DNA of 64,000 bases. Source: Phocoena phocoena. Its lineage: Eukaryota; Chordata; Mammalia; Artiodactyla; Phocoenidae. The translations under genes and the position numbers were made by a program. The notes beneath the pieces were generated by a model. That model did not search any database. It was not told the DNA's origin and saw only the letters and a list, made by a program, of their open reading frames with translations. Within the stretch, counting starts at the first letter, position 1; the number at the start of each line of letters is the position of its first letter. Shown here in pieces: positions 23,691 through 35,270 of this stretch. The stretch lies in the NCBI RefSeq assembly GCF_963924675.1, contig NC_089219.1:154276288-154340287 (forward strand), given 5' to 3'.

Positions 23691-25880
23691 AATCACTATC
23701 ACATTTCTTTAAATGGACTTCAGATTCAGATAAACAATTTTTCCTGGTTGCAAGGAAATCATTTAACAGGCCCACATTGCAATGCTTGAAATGCAAGTCT
23801 GAGCCCAAATCTGAGAACCTTAAACCATATGATCACTAAAAATACTGAGTATCAATTCTGAGGCTTATAATACGAGTTTGCATTTAAGATAACAGGCCCT
23901 ATTAGGAATAAGTGTACAAATGGCATTCTAGGAGGGAATATAGCCAACAGGTGTTTTAAATTCCTTTAGTGGCAGTGAAAAAGTATGAAGGCATTTCCTG
24001 CAATACTAAATGAGCTGATTTGCTTTTGGTGGGTAAACACTGAACTTTGTTTACAAAACTTAACCTGAAAGTATTTTCTAAGTATCCTGGTATTACTGAA
24101 AGTTAGCCTTGTTATCTCCTTTAACAAACAAGAATGGTAAGACACAGTCTCAGTTAGTATAGTATGGATAAATCATTTGCAGTCTTGGGTAAACTTGTAC
24201 CGTAACAAGTGTCTTCAATTTGGGGAAGACATGAATTCACAATTGCCATTCTCTATGCATATTATTGCCATATAAACTAATTCCAGCAAAAGAAAGCTAT
24301 AGTTAGGTAGAACCTTTCATAAAGTGATGCAGTCACTCAGGAATACTTTATAACCTAAACCGACTGGACAGTCAGTAACCAATGAATTATCCTAATGCTG
24401 ATTCATCTCAGAGGTCCTTTATTCCAACGACTTTCGCTGCTATCCCTCTCTTTTCCTTTTGGGATTAAGAACTACGCATAAAGTCTTAGTTACTCAAAGG
24501 TTCACCTTGTACCTCTCCTGTCATACAACTCGTCACTTTCCCCATCATCTGCCGCCAAATGCCAAAAAGAAATCTGAGTACTCTGTGGTCATGGCACAGG
24601 TATTTCTAAAGAGAGGAACACCTGTTCAAAGATCACAAATCCGAGAATAAATATATGGGGAAATGAACTGGGGACATGAGTGGAATCAACTGAAACTGTG
24701 AGAGGTCAGCAGGGCAGATATGTGGGTCTATATGTGCCTTAAAGAATAATGCTGTCTATGAGAAAATACACTTTAATGCCCCAAACTTTAATCCAATTAA
24801 TATCTGGGAATATATTTCAAGACCACTTGTATATATGTGTATGTACATAAGGTTAGCATTGTATATTATTTGTGTTATGCTCTCCCTTATATTCATGGGA
24901 ATATGTTGCCTTTAAAGTTTAAACTTTCTTGTTGATTTTGTACATGGATGAAGGTTCACACAGTAAGAGAAGTTCAAGGATTTCTTTCTCCAATACCATT
25001 GATATGAATTCCTATTACTTAATTTCTTTTTGATAGATTTTCAGATGACAGTCCAAGATAGTTCTGCCAATGGAAATCACAGGACTACCAAATATGGAAA
25101 AGACTTTGGAACACTTACAGTGTGTTTTCATGGTCTGCATCAGAATTCTACAGAAGGTGTTTGGCTGAATTGGCAGTGAAATGAGAATGGAAAGTTAGTG
25201 TGTCGGTTACTTTTCAGTGTGGCATGTTTTTTCTACTATTCTACTATGTATTAGAAATTACGTAAAAATCAGGAGAAGAGAAATGGTTAAGAAAAAATAT
25301 AATGTCATGTTAAAGACATTCGGCACTTACCTAGACTCACAGGTAACATGAGAGAACATGAAAGCTGGCTTGTGAGAGCTAACCTTGTTCCATTTCCCTC
25401 AGTGTCTTCATGAAAAGCTTTGAGGCTCAAAGAAGGAAGTGACCCTGCCAGGTGCATACCATGAATCAGTGATGAAAGGGAGACTCCTTGGCTTCTGTAG
25501 AGCCATGCCTCTGTGCACACGGTATTAAAGAAGCATTAATTAAATGTCCTTTTACCTAACAACGTGGAGCTTAATCATAGGGTTTGGGCTTCTTGTCTCT
25601 TCTTTTCTTTTGCTTTCTCTTTTACATCCTTGGGGGCCTTAGTTTTTAGTTGCTCTCTTGAACTGGATTTACAAGACATTTATTTTCACTAGCCCTTATT
25701 TTTTCGGATTGTAGGCTGAATTTTTAAGAAGTTGGGGAAGGATACTGAACTGCCAAAAGTTAATAGATTATTGGCAAAGGTATAAAAACAACTAGAATGC
25801 CAATTTCCCTGTGTACTTTAGGAGTAAAAATAGTATTTGTAAAGTGATTTCAAAATGTGCAAACATTACCTGTGGGATAT
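23690..25880. other. No gene or young repeat recognised
   Basis: AT-rich unique-looking DNA. Small frames (24459-24650 forward, 25305-25520 reverse) lack any recognisable motif. Confidence 0.5.
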
Positions 25881-26160
25881 AACCTATGGGTGAAGAGCAC
25901 TAACTCTAAAATTAATTTGCCTGGATCTTTCTTCCCCAGCTCCACCACTTATTAGTGGTGGGAGTTCAGGAGTGGTACTTCTTTGTGTTTCACTTCCTCT
26001 TTGAAAATTAAGGGCTTAATAACTTCACCCATTTTACAGGGCTGTGGCGTGGAGTTAATACATGTAGAGTGGTTAGGAATCCATGCCACTCTTAAGTCTT
26101 TTAAAATCAATCTTACTATTGTTGTTACTACTATTATTAATTTGTTAGCTGTCCTTGAAA
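25880..26160 (-). repeat. MIR SINE relic, reverse
   Basis: 'gaagagcactaactctaaaa', 'cccagctccaccacttatta', 'cccattttacagggctgtg' and 'gttaatacatgtagagtgg' give the full reversed MIR order. The overlapping open frames on both strands are incidental. Confidence 0.85.
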
Positions 26161-27290
26161 AAGTTTGCCAGCAGTACTCACTTGCTTTTCTTTTTGTTTT
26201 ATATTCTCTACATCCCACTTAAGCGTTCTACCAATCCTTAAGAGGCTCTTTTCAGATATTTTACACCTCTTTACTTGTTTGTCACAGCAAAAGTATAAGG
26301 AGCGTGGCTCCCCTTGATCAAACAAACCAGAACTTTGGTTTTCTCCCATTCATACACATTGGTGAACAGATGTGAAAAAACGACTCCATGGGGCTTTCAG
26401 TCTGGAGCCAAACATCCAGGCTCTGTGTTACTCGACACTATTATGCACACATGTTGGTCCCTTAGGACCCAAAAGAATCTCAACTAAGCCCATCATTATT
26501 TCAGGAATATGACAAATGCTATATGTGAAGTAGTTGAATGTAACAGAAATACAAGAAAAGGCAGAGGTGTTTCGTATCACAACTTTTTGAGAAATGCTCA
26601 GAGCTCTAAGATGTAGCTGAGAATTCCCCCATCAGCTAATCCTTTCAAAGTGACCATAAATACATTTTTTCAGCAATGGCAATAACGCGGTGACTACACT
26701 CCGCAATTCCTCACAGTGTCAGCATTAAATACATTAAAAGGGTAAGTTAAAATATCTGATTGCTTCTGACATAACCCCGAGATCTCTTTTATTTCTATAG
26801 TCCATCAATTATAATGTGGAACATTAAGACAAATTATTTCTAAACACTAACGAGGAATGTAGCAACAAGTGGCAGACAATCAAGGGGAATTTTGCCATAG
26901 CATGGTGCTTATTTTTTTACAAGCAGGAGTGCAAACCCAAAGGATGTAATTTAGAGGAACCTCTGTGCTATTATCTAGGAACTAGAACAGGAAGACTGAG
27001 AGAAGATGATTCTGGGTAAATCAAACCGTTTTCTCCTAATTACAGCTGACTAATAGGGAGCAAACTCCCATGGAAGGCTGTGATCTGCTTGAAGAAAGCT
27101 ATGAGGTTGCCCTGGTTAGGGTCTTTCATATACAGTTATTCAAGCTCAGACTTGATCATCTGTCCGGGATGCTACAGTAGGGAGAGTTTTGCCGTAGCTC
27201 TGAGACTCAGCAAGATCACTTCCAACTCTAAAACCTACAATGTTAATTTAATCACCAACACCAGCCATCGTTAAGAGCGACCTTAAATAA
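26160..27290. other. No gene recognised
   Basis: Unique-looking DNA with no supported exon or repeat. The 70-codon reverse frame at 26137-26349 overlaps the MIR and is not convincing. Confidence 0.5.
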
Positions 27291-27740
27291 CTCCAAATCT
27301 GTTCATCTACTCACATATTCTTTACACAGTCAACAGACCTCGAGTGATTACTACCTGCCAGACACAGTTCTAAGACACAGAATAAGGGATAAGAAAGGTA
27401 ACAACCTCTATCACTGTGGGGCTTGAGTTCTTTGGGAAGAAGTTCATCTAAATACAAAGAGACACCAAAGATAATATTTGTTTTTATTATTATTCTGTGA
27501 AAGAAGTAAAGTAATCTGATAAATTGGGACTAAGTTAGGCTGGTAGGACAATCAAGGAAAAAATATCTTTAAGAGATGAGTGCCAAAGAATAGAAAGGAA
27601 TCATTTATGGACAATTTTTCTGGAATATTTCCAAAACTTCGGAACAGCAAATACAAAGGCCCTGAGGCAAGATGAAGCTTAACTACAATCAAGGAAAAAG
27701 AAGAAGCTAAATGGTTAGGTCAGGAGATAACCACACAAAT
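27290..27740 (+). repeat. Old dispersed repeat (L2-like)
   Basis: 'gattactacctgccagacac', 'agttctaagacacagaataa' and, later, 'ggaacagcaaatacaaaggc' followed by 'cctgaggcaagatgaagctt' form a common ancient repeat text. The family is tentative. The 27740-28060 stretch after it shows nothing I can name. Confidence 0.45.
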
Positions 27741-28059
27741 TTACACCAGGTGGTCCCTAACTTCAAGTTTATGTGGATATATTCTTGAGGTGAGTTAGAC
27801 ATATATATCATCCAAAAAACAAAAAGAAGTTGACTCCACAATTACCCTGGAAATTCTGAGTGAGACTTTTACAAAGGCACCACCATATTAAAGATCACAG
27901 ACATCATTCTCCAAACTCCACTCTGGCCATCACCTGCAGGCATTTAACAGGGGTGTTTAATATCCTCTCTAAAATATTGGGCAGGAAGAACAAACATCCT
28001 AGCATGTCTGCACTGTGCACCTAGTGTCCTACAATTGAAAAGTAGCTGGAGCTCACCCT

Positions 28060-29600
28060 GCTGATGGCTTTGCCGGTTTTTCTTTTTTAACCTTTTATTA
28101 AGAATCCCATCTCTTTTAAGAACTGGGATATATTTTTTGAGGGAAATAAACTATAGGAAAATTCAACTGACAGAGATCATACTGTACTTGACTTTTCTGT
28201 TCTTTGCTACATTTGTTTGTTGAGACAAACGTCTGTTCTTAGCCTTTTTTTAATGGCTCTGTTAAATAGAACGGACACACAGTACACTGCACATACTTAA
28301 AGAACACAATTTAAGTTCTGAAATATGCATATACCCATGGACCTGCCAACATAATCAAGAGAAGGAACATATCCTCACTTGCAAGTGTTTTTATGCCTCA
28401 TTCATAAAGCCCCTTTTGCCCCTCACATTCCACCCCTCCACATCCCCAAGTGACCACTGATATGCTATCATATCAGTCTATGGTTAGACACGTGTTCGCA
28501 TTTTTCTAGAAATTTACATAAATGGATTCACACAGTGAGGACTCTTTCATCTGGCTTCTTTCACACAATGTAATGATTTTGAGAGTAATTCATATTTTTG
28601 TGGGTATCAATAGTCAATCACTTTGCTTTGCTGAGTAGTGTTTCACTGTATGAGTATACCACGGTATGTTTATTCATTCGCCTGTTGATGGGTGCTCGAG
28701 GTTGTTACAATTCTTTTTATTAAAAATAAAGATGCTGTGATGATCCACGTACAAGTCTTTGTATGAACATATGCTTTTATTTTTCTTGCATAAATATCTA
28801 GGTGCAGAAAGCCTGGATCATACCGCAGGTGTATGTTCGACTTATAAGGAAACAGCCAAACTGTTGACTGAAGTGACTGTACCATTTTCCTTCCCACTAG
28901 CAGTGTAAAAGACTTGCAGTTCCTACACTGCCTCACCAATACTTGGTGTGGTTGGACTTTTCTAATTTTAGCCATTCAATACATGTGTAGTGGTATCTCC
29001 TGGGGCTTTCATTTTCATATAGCTAATAATTGATTACACTGAGCAACTTCATGTGCTTATTTGCATCCGTACACCTCCTTGGCAGGATCTCTTTTTAAAT
29101 ATTTTTACCCATATTGTTAATTTAAAAATTTTTTTCTAATTACTGAGTTTTGAGAGTTCTATATGTGTTAGAGACACAAGTCTTTTCAGGTATATAATTT
29201 GTAAATATTTTCTTCCAACCTGTGGCTTTTATTAATAATGGCTTCCAAAGATGAAACCCAATTTATCACTTTTTTTCTTTTATGGATCTTGTTTTTGGTG
29301 TCATCTCTAGGAAATCTTTGCTTAACTCAAGGTCAAAAAGACTTTGTCCACGTTTTAGAGATTTATGTTTTGATCTACATTTAGTTAATTCTTCATGTGG
29401 TGTGAAGTAGGGATCAAAGGTCATACTTTTGCATACGGCTATCTATGCACAGTATCCGTGTGCTATATGCTTCTGGCACCATTGGTCAAGAAGACTATCC
29501 TTTCTCCTCGAAATTGGCTTTGCAGCTCTGTTGAATAATCAGTTGTCCTTATATGTGTGGATATGTTTCTGGGATCTACATTCTATTTGATTGACGTATT
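28060..29600 (-). mobile_element. Old LINE-1 fragment, reverse
   Basis: Reversed LINE-1 text in order: 'cacacagtgaggactctttc', 'tattcattcgcctgttgatg', 'actagcagtgtaaaagactt', 'gggatcaaaggtcatacttt' and 'attggctttgcagctctgtt'. Multiple stops; the 101-codon frame at 28670-28975 is a by-product. Confidence 0.8.
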
Positions 29601-30580
29601 ATATGTGACTCTTGGTTATAATATATTCTTTCATGGATGTCTTTCCACTTGCTCATGTAAATAGTCTCCCAGTAATATAGCCTTACCATTTTACTGGACA
29701 TACCTAGGTATACCTGAGATGCATTTGATAAATCGATGGAACTTGCACTCAAACTAGGGTTACTTTCCAAAAACACTTAAAATGTTCAGGTGTAAAAACT
29801 ATGTACTCTACAGCCTTCCTGCCTCAACCAAGAGTATGTTAACACATCCCCACAAGCTATTTTGCACGTGTATAGGGCTGTAGAGTCTGGGGAGCATGAG
29901 AGTGGTATGTGCTGTCTAGCCCAAAAGATCATCATAGAACGCAAAGGAAACATTAAGGAAATAGGAATCATCAAATGCCAAATGTTAAAATATTTCTCAT
30001 GCGTTTTTAATATTTACATTGAGATAAATAAGCAAATTGTTATAAAATAAAATACAAAAATTTAGAGAATATTTCAAAATGCTCTTTCTTGCCAGATGCA
30101 ACCAGATACTAGGAATAAATAGAGGAATTTTCTGGAACCAGCTTGTCTTTCCTTTTTTTATCAGCATTGAGTGATGGGGTTGTATTTTATTCAGTCTATT
30201 GTACATGTGGGTGTGAATAAGCTGGAACTTCTCTCAAAAAGAGAAATGAGCAAAGAATATATGTTGTCAACTTGTCTAAAACAGTTTTTCATGTTTTGAC
30301 TCATTTTTCTTTGTATTGGCATTTCAAGGGATTTTGTTTTTTAATTTGACTATTAAGAAACCTTGATAATTTCAGTGATATCCCATGAAGATAATATAAA
30401 CTGTAATGGAAAATGAAAAGATGATAATAGCAACCAGCACTGTGATATTTCTTGTCAGTGTTCTTTATTATTTAGAATAGTAACAAACCCCATATTAATT
30501 TGACTTTTTGAACTTTGGCCTTTACTTTGGTGGAAGAAGTTCCTTTCACTTTGCTTATTATCTGTTTGCAATTAAAAACA
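29600..30580. other. No gene recognised
   Basis: AT-rich unique-looking DNA. Small frames at 29786-30206 on both strands carry no motif. Confidence 0.5.
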
Positions 30581-30587
30581 ATTAATG

Positions 30588-30802
30588 GGGGCTTCCCTGG
30601 TGGTGCAGTGGTTGAGAGTCCGCCTGCCGATGCAGGGTACACGGGTTCAGGCCCTGGTCCGGGAAGATCCCACATGCCGTGGAGCGGCTGGGCCCCTGAG
30701 CCATGTTCGCTGAACCTGAGTGTCCGGAGCCTGTGCTCCACAATGGAGAGGCCACAAAGATGAGAGGCGCGCGTACCGCAAACAGAAAAAAGGCAAAAAA
30801 AA
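30588..30802 (+). mobile_element. Cetacean CHR-type short SINE, forward
   Basis: Head 'gggcttccctggtggtgcag', B-box region 'gggttcaggccctggtc', body to 'gaggccacaaagatgagagg', and an A-rich tail. Target-site duplication 'attaatg' at 30581-30587 and 30803-30809, extended by A residues. Confidence 0.93.
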
Positions 30803-30809
30803 ATTAATG

Positions 30810-31650
30810 ACCATACTTTTATATGACCATCTTAGAGTTGTATAGGGGGAGGATAGTTATGCAACTATTTATATATCTATGGGTTCAAGAAAGTTTAAAG
30901 GCTTGATATTTGAATCCTGTGGAATGTAGCCTCCTTTCCCAGAGGGAAATGAACATATACATGTACTAACTGTAGTTTATAATAAAGCAACACCTGTTCG
31001 TAGAGGCACCTTCTATTCCAGGCATGTTTAGGTATAGGGAAGGGGAACAAGAGCTATAAAACATAAGTCTTGTCTATAAGGAGTTTACAGTTTAGGGGGG
31101 TTGAAGGCACTCAATGACTCAATGAGGATGAGCCCGATGCAGGTGGCTACAAGGTCGCCCTTGGATAAAGTCTGCTTTAGGAAAGACCAGCTTACTCTTA
31201 CTCTGTTAAACTCTTTAATGCAGTGTCCAATAAACCTGAATATCAAGCTCAAATGCCACTTTAGGAATGTTTCCAGGGGGGTAACAGTCAAGAAGTTAAT
31301 ATGATTCCCACACACTTGACACAACTCACCAGAGGTCTTGAATTCGGTGAGCATATTGACCTCCTTTAAGAAAGATCACCACTTAAACTGTGAATGCTAA
31401 GTTCTAAGAGAATGAAGTAAGTAATAAGCGATATTCAGGTTCAGAGGTGGAAGAGAAAAGAGGTCTCACCTTGAGTAGAACATTTTGTTGGATTCTCCAA
31501 ACTGGCAAACAATGAGGAGAACATTAACCAAGTAAGACTCTGAATAAGTTGAGAATTAACATGAAAGCCTCAGATGGTGGTCAAAATGTCCCCTAGATAT
31601 AAGGATACACTTAGGCTGAAAGGGAAACTATTGAAAAAGATACAGAAAAT
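30810..31650. other. No gene recognised
   Basis: Unique-looking DNA with overlapping open frames on both strands at 31085-31354 that match no family I know. Confidence 0.5.
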
Positions 31651-32320
31651 GTTAAATATTTCACAAAAATTTATTAGAATAAAATAACTTAGCAAAGTTT
31701 GAAGAATATGAAATCAACATATACACATCACTTGCATTTCTGAACATTAACAATGAAGAATCTGAAAAAGAAATTAGGAGAACAATTCCATTTACAATAG
31801 CATCTAAAAGAATAAAATACTTAGGAATAGGCTTAACCAAAGACATGAAAACTTGTACGTTGAAAACTACAGCGTTGGGCTTCCCTGGTGGCACAGTGGT
31901 TGAGAGTCCGCCTGCCGATGCAGGGGACGCAGGTTTGTGCCCTGGTCTGGGAAGATCCCACATGCTGTGAAGCGGCTGGGCCCGTAAGCCATGGCCACCG
32001 AGCCTGCGCGTACGGAGCCTGTGCTCCATAACGGGAGAGGCCACAACAGTGAGAGGCCCGTGTACCACAGAAAACAAAACAAAACAAAACTACAGCATTA
32101 TTGAAAGAAATTAAAGAAGACATAAATAAATGGAAAGACATCCTATGTTCATGAACTATTGTTAAAATGTCCATATTATACAAAGCTATCTACAGATTTA
32201 ATGCAATGCCTATCAAAATCCCCTATTTTTGCAGAAATAGAAGAAACGACTCCAAAATTGATATGTAACCACAAAGGACCCTCAACAACCAAAGCAAATG
32301 TGAAGACCTCACACTTTCTT
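31650..32320 (+). mobile_element. LINE-1 ORF2 fragment, forward, split by a SINE
   Basis: 'caatagcatctaaaagaata', 'aaaatacttaggaataggct', then after the SINE 'aattaaagaagacataaata', 'tctacagatttaatgcaatg' and 'cctatcaaaatcccc' follow the ORF2 region just beyond the reverse-transcriptase core. It is diverged and truncated at both ends. Confidence 0.85.
31877..32085 (+). mobile_element. Cetacean CHR-type short SINE, forward
   Basis: Head 'gggcttccctggtggcacag' and tail of AAAAC repeats. Target-site duplication 'aaaactacagcgtt' at 31863-31876 and 'aaaactacagcatt' at 32086-32099. Inserted in the LINE-1 ORF2 fragment. Confidence 0.94.
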
Positions 32321-33305
32321 TTGAAATGGAGTTTTCTTGTTATTGTGGGTTAAAAATCCAAAGTCATAAATATCCATAAATTATCCTCCTAAATTTACAT
32401 TTTGGTTCATTCTCAGTGACAGGCCTTTCTGTGCCTGAGTGGCAGTGAGGGCTGCTTCAATATCTGTAGCTTGGACTTCTGTCACTGACATGGTGTGGGT
32501 ATCCCAGAGCCTTGGCTCTTTTATCAGTCGATCAAGTCCCGCATGAACCATGCTCAGAAGGGCCCCACGCTTGCTTGGTTTCATGCTCTGCTATTGCTGT
32601 CTTGAAATTCTTAATGATTTTATCTTTGAACTTACGTTCTGTAAGTAAAATTTATAGGACAATAAAATATACGCATGAGCAGAGGAGACATGTGCAATAT
32701 TTGTGTCTGCCACCATTCCTGCTGCCCCATTCACATCTAGTTTTCACCCTGCTTATGCTGTGCTTTCTATGACATGCTTATTTGGTACCCATTTGGAGTC
32801 TTACTGAGTTCCACCAGAATTCTGTGCTACTGCTCACATCCAAGACTAAGTGAAGGTGTTAACAGCTCTGGGAGGCCATGCTTTCCATTTGAATCTGAAC
32901 CTACTTCTAACACAGAAAGAAAGCAGTTGTTTTCTAAAAAACAAGAATGTCCAAGGAATCTTATCATAACCTTTCTTACTCGTGTTACTTCCCAATATTA
33001 GCCAAACATTCTACTGAAAAAGATGACATATGTGAAAAAGAGAAAAATATGTTAACAGATTCCTAATTACCCAAATGCCCTATATCTGTTTCAGTAAGTA
33101 TCATTATATATTATGGAAATTTTTCTCAGTGACAGAGAAAGACATCCTGGCTGAACATCCCCCTGCCCATGACACAGAGATGATGGTCTCAAGCTATCTT
33201 GAAGGTGTTGGAGCCCATTTATCAGTTACTAATATTAATGGAGGACAAAACTTAATACTCTGTTTGCTCTGTATTTGTTAAATCACCTCCTCCCTTCATT
33301 AAAAT
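32320..33305. repeat. Probable old dispersed repeat, family not named
   Basis: Text such as 'ttgaaattcttaatgatttt', 'atctttgaacttacgttctg' and 'acgcatgagcagaggagaca' looks like a dispersed mammalian element, possibly LTR-related. The small frames here (32512-33001) show no protein family. Confidence 0.35.
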
Positions 33306-33315
33306 GGATCGCCCA

Positions 33316-33522
33316 GGGCTTCCCTGATGGCGCAGTGGTTGAGAGTCCGCCTGCCGATGCAGGGGACACGGGTTTGTGCCCCAGTCCGGGAAGATCCCAC
33401 ATGCCACGGAGCGGCTAGGCCCGTGAGCCATGGCCGCTGAGCCTGCATGTCCGGAGCCTGTGCTCCGCAACGGGAGAGGCCACAACAGTGAGAGGCCCAC
33501 AGAGTGGAAAAAAAAAAAAAAA
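33316..33522 (+). mobile_element. Cetacean CHR-type short SINE, forward
   Basis: Head 'gggcttccctgatggcgcag', body 'gagaggccacaacagtgaga', poly-A tail. Imperfect target-site duplication 'ggatcgccca' (33306-33315) and 'ggatggctca' (33523-33532). Confidence 0.93.
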
Positions 33523-33532
33523 GGATGGCTCA

Positions 33533-33959
33533 TAATTCAGTCTGTAGTGTGTGTATCATTGGAAACTGAACTAATTTTTGTTGGTTTTATTAATGTCATA
33601 GGTTTCTAGGGAGGGTCTACTCAATAACTAAGTCTAGTTTCTCAGTTACAAATAAATTATGATGTAATTTTGCATAAATTAAGCTCATCGCAAAGGAAGA
33701 ATACTGATAGTTGCTACTACCCCTTCCTTGAGGGACTCTCGTAAAGCACTAAATAAAGTAACAGAGGTGTATATGCATGCATATATTTTTTATATTTGTA
33801 CACACTTAAAAAAACTCTACAGAATGCATTATAAAACTCTTGATGCTGTGTGTCCCTAGTTCCCAGCTCTCTCATTAACACTATTTAAATGAACAAAATG
33901 TTATCTATTAGGATAGCTATCAGAGTACTCCAAATACTACTTCTGCCCTGAGCAAGTAG
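33533..33959. other. No gene recognised
   Basis: AT-rich DNA immediately left of the POM121-like block. The N-terminal membrane-anchor part of a POM121 gene is not visible here. Confidence 0.5.
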
Positions 33960-35270
33960 TCAACGTTAGGAAGCCGCTATCATCCAGTCACCTCCCACTT
34001 CCTTCCCCAAAGTAGAGGGAGGTGAAGGTCCCATCCCATGCCATGGTGTTCTCTGCCCCAACTGCATGCTTCTCCCTGCTGCTGGAGAGGTCAACAAAAG
34101 AAGTGCTGGGTGAAGACCACCGTCCCAAATCACCAGGCTCACTGATATCTGGGAAGGAGCTGCAGTGTGAAAAGTCTTCACACATCCAATCAAAAAGCTC
34201 CTCTTCCCTGGTATCTACCAGCAGTAGGCCCTACAAGAGGAAGATTCCCCTGCCACTTTTTCTGCTGCTGCCAGGGCTGAGGTCGTCCCCATCGGGGATC
34301 GAGGCATTGACATGGGATCGAGATGAGCTGCTCCCTCCTAAGCTTCCACGCTTAGCTGCTGTCAAAAACCCAGGTACCATGGAGAAGAACACTGAGTGTC
34401 AGTGGAACAAGATCCTGAATAATATAAGGACGGTCAAGGAAGACTGCAGTGCCCCTCAGCCTGCCTCTTCTCTCTCCCCACCTGCCTCACAGACTGCAGA
34501 CTCCCTGCCCCCGGCCGCTCACACTTTGCAGGTCCCTGCTACTACCACCGACTTGGCCGACCTCTATTCCACGTCCCCCATCCTGTCTGTCCCTCCTCCA
34601 TCCCCAACGCCTAATATTGATCAGGAAACAAGATACACAGTCCTTAAGTTGCCAGTCCTGCTGATTCTCTTCCTGCTTCAGCTTCTGGTCCCATTTGGGG
34701 AATTCCACTAAAGAAGAATGAAGGCCCTTTTCATTCAGTCACAGCCACACACCTCTTATTTCTGACCTCCCTCCACCTCCTAGCATCCCAGCTTTCTCCT
34801 TCCAGCCACCATCCCACGAAAAGGAACTCCCAACACGCATTTCTGCAGATTTTACCCTTCCTTTATACTTACCTACCCCTCTTCCAGTCCCTACCATCAA
34901 TCCCCCTATTTTAACTGGGCAGCCCATGACTTCTATGGCAATCCCTTCCACGAGAATGGTCACGGCATCTGGAAGTTTCACCTTCCAGTCTATTGCACAC
35001 ACTGATGTCTACATGGACACTACTGCCTCTTCCAAAGCTGCTATGTTTAGGTCTCCCCCAGGTCGCAGGGTGGACCAGAGGCACCCTGCGGAGGTCCGAG
35101 TGTCTATCACCCCAACTGTGCCGATGGTCCCCTGAGACACCCCAAATTTTAACCATCCCTTTGGACTCCAAACCAACCTTCAGCCCATATGTGGGACGTC
35201 TGATGGGAAGCAGAGAGCCTATCCCCCTACTGTTCCTGTTATCCCCAGCCGCCCATTTACTGCTTCAGCT
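33960..35270 (+). pseudogene. Broken POM121-family (POM121/POM121L2-like) gene fragment
   Basis: POM121 proteins anchor the nuclear pore complex and carry a C-terminal FG-repeat region. A 229-codon frame (34022-34711) aligns in order with the middle of POM121: a GKELQCEK-type segment (about residues 44-51), an S-rich run, a basic patch YKRKIPL (71-77), WDRDELLPPKLP (98-109) and EKNTECQWNKIL (121-132), then P/S/T-rich text. After its stop, related text continues in other frames: SGSFTFQSI near 34971 and NFNHPFGL near 35150, resembling the tail of POM121 just before its last FG repeats. No intron is visible. The N-terminal transmembrane part is missing, the frame is broken at least twice, and the 3' end runs straight into the tandem array. 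Most likely a truncated pseudogene; which paralogue is uncertain. Confidence 0.75.

Noticed and set aside
34022..34711. The 229-codon POM121-like frame as an intact small gene
   Set aside because: Homology continues past its stop in other frames and the N-terminal membrane anchor is absent, so it is better read as a fragment of a broken gene.
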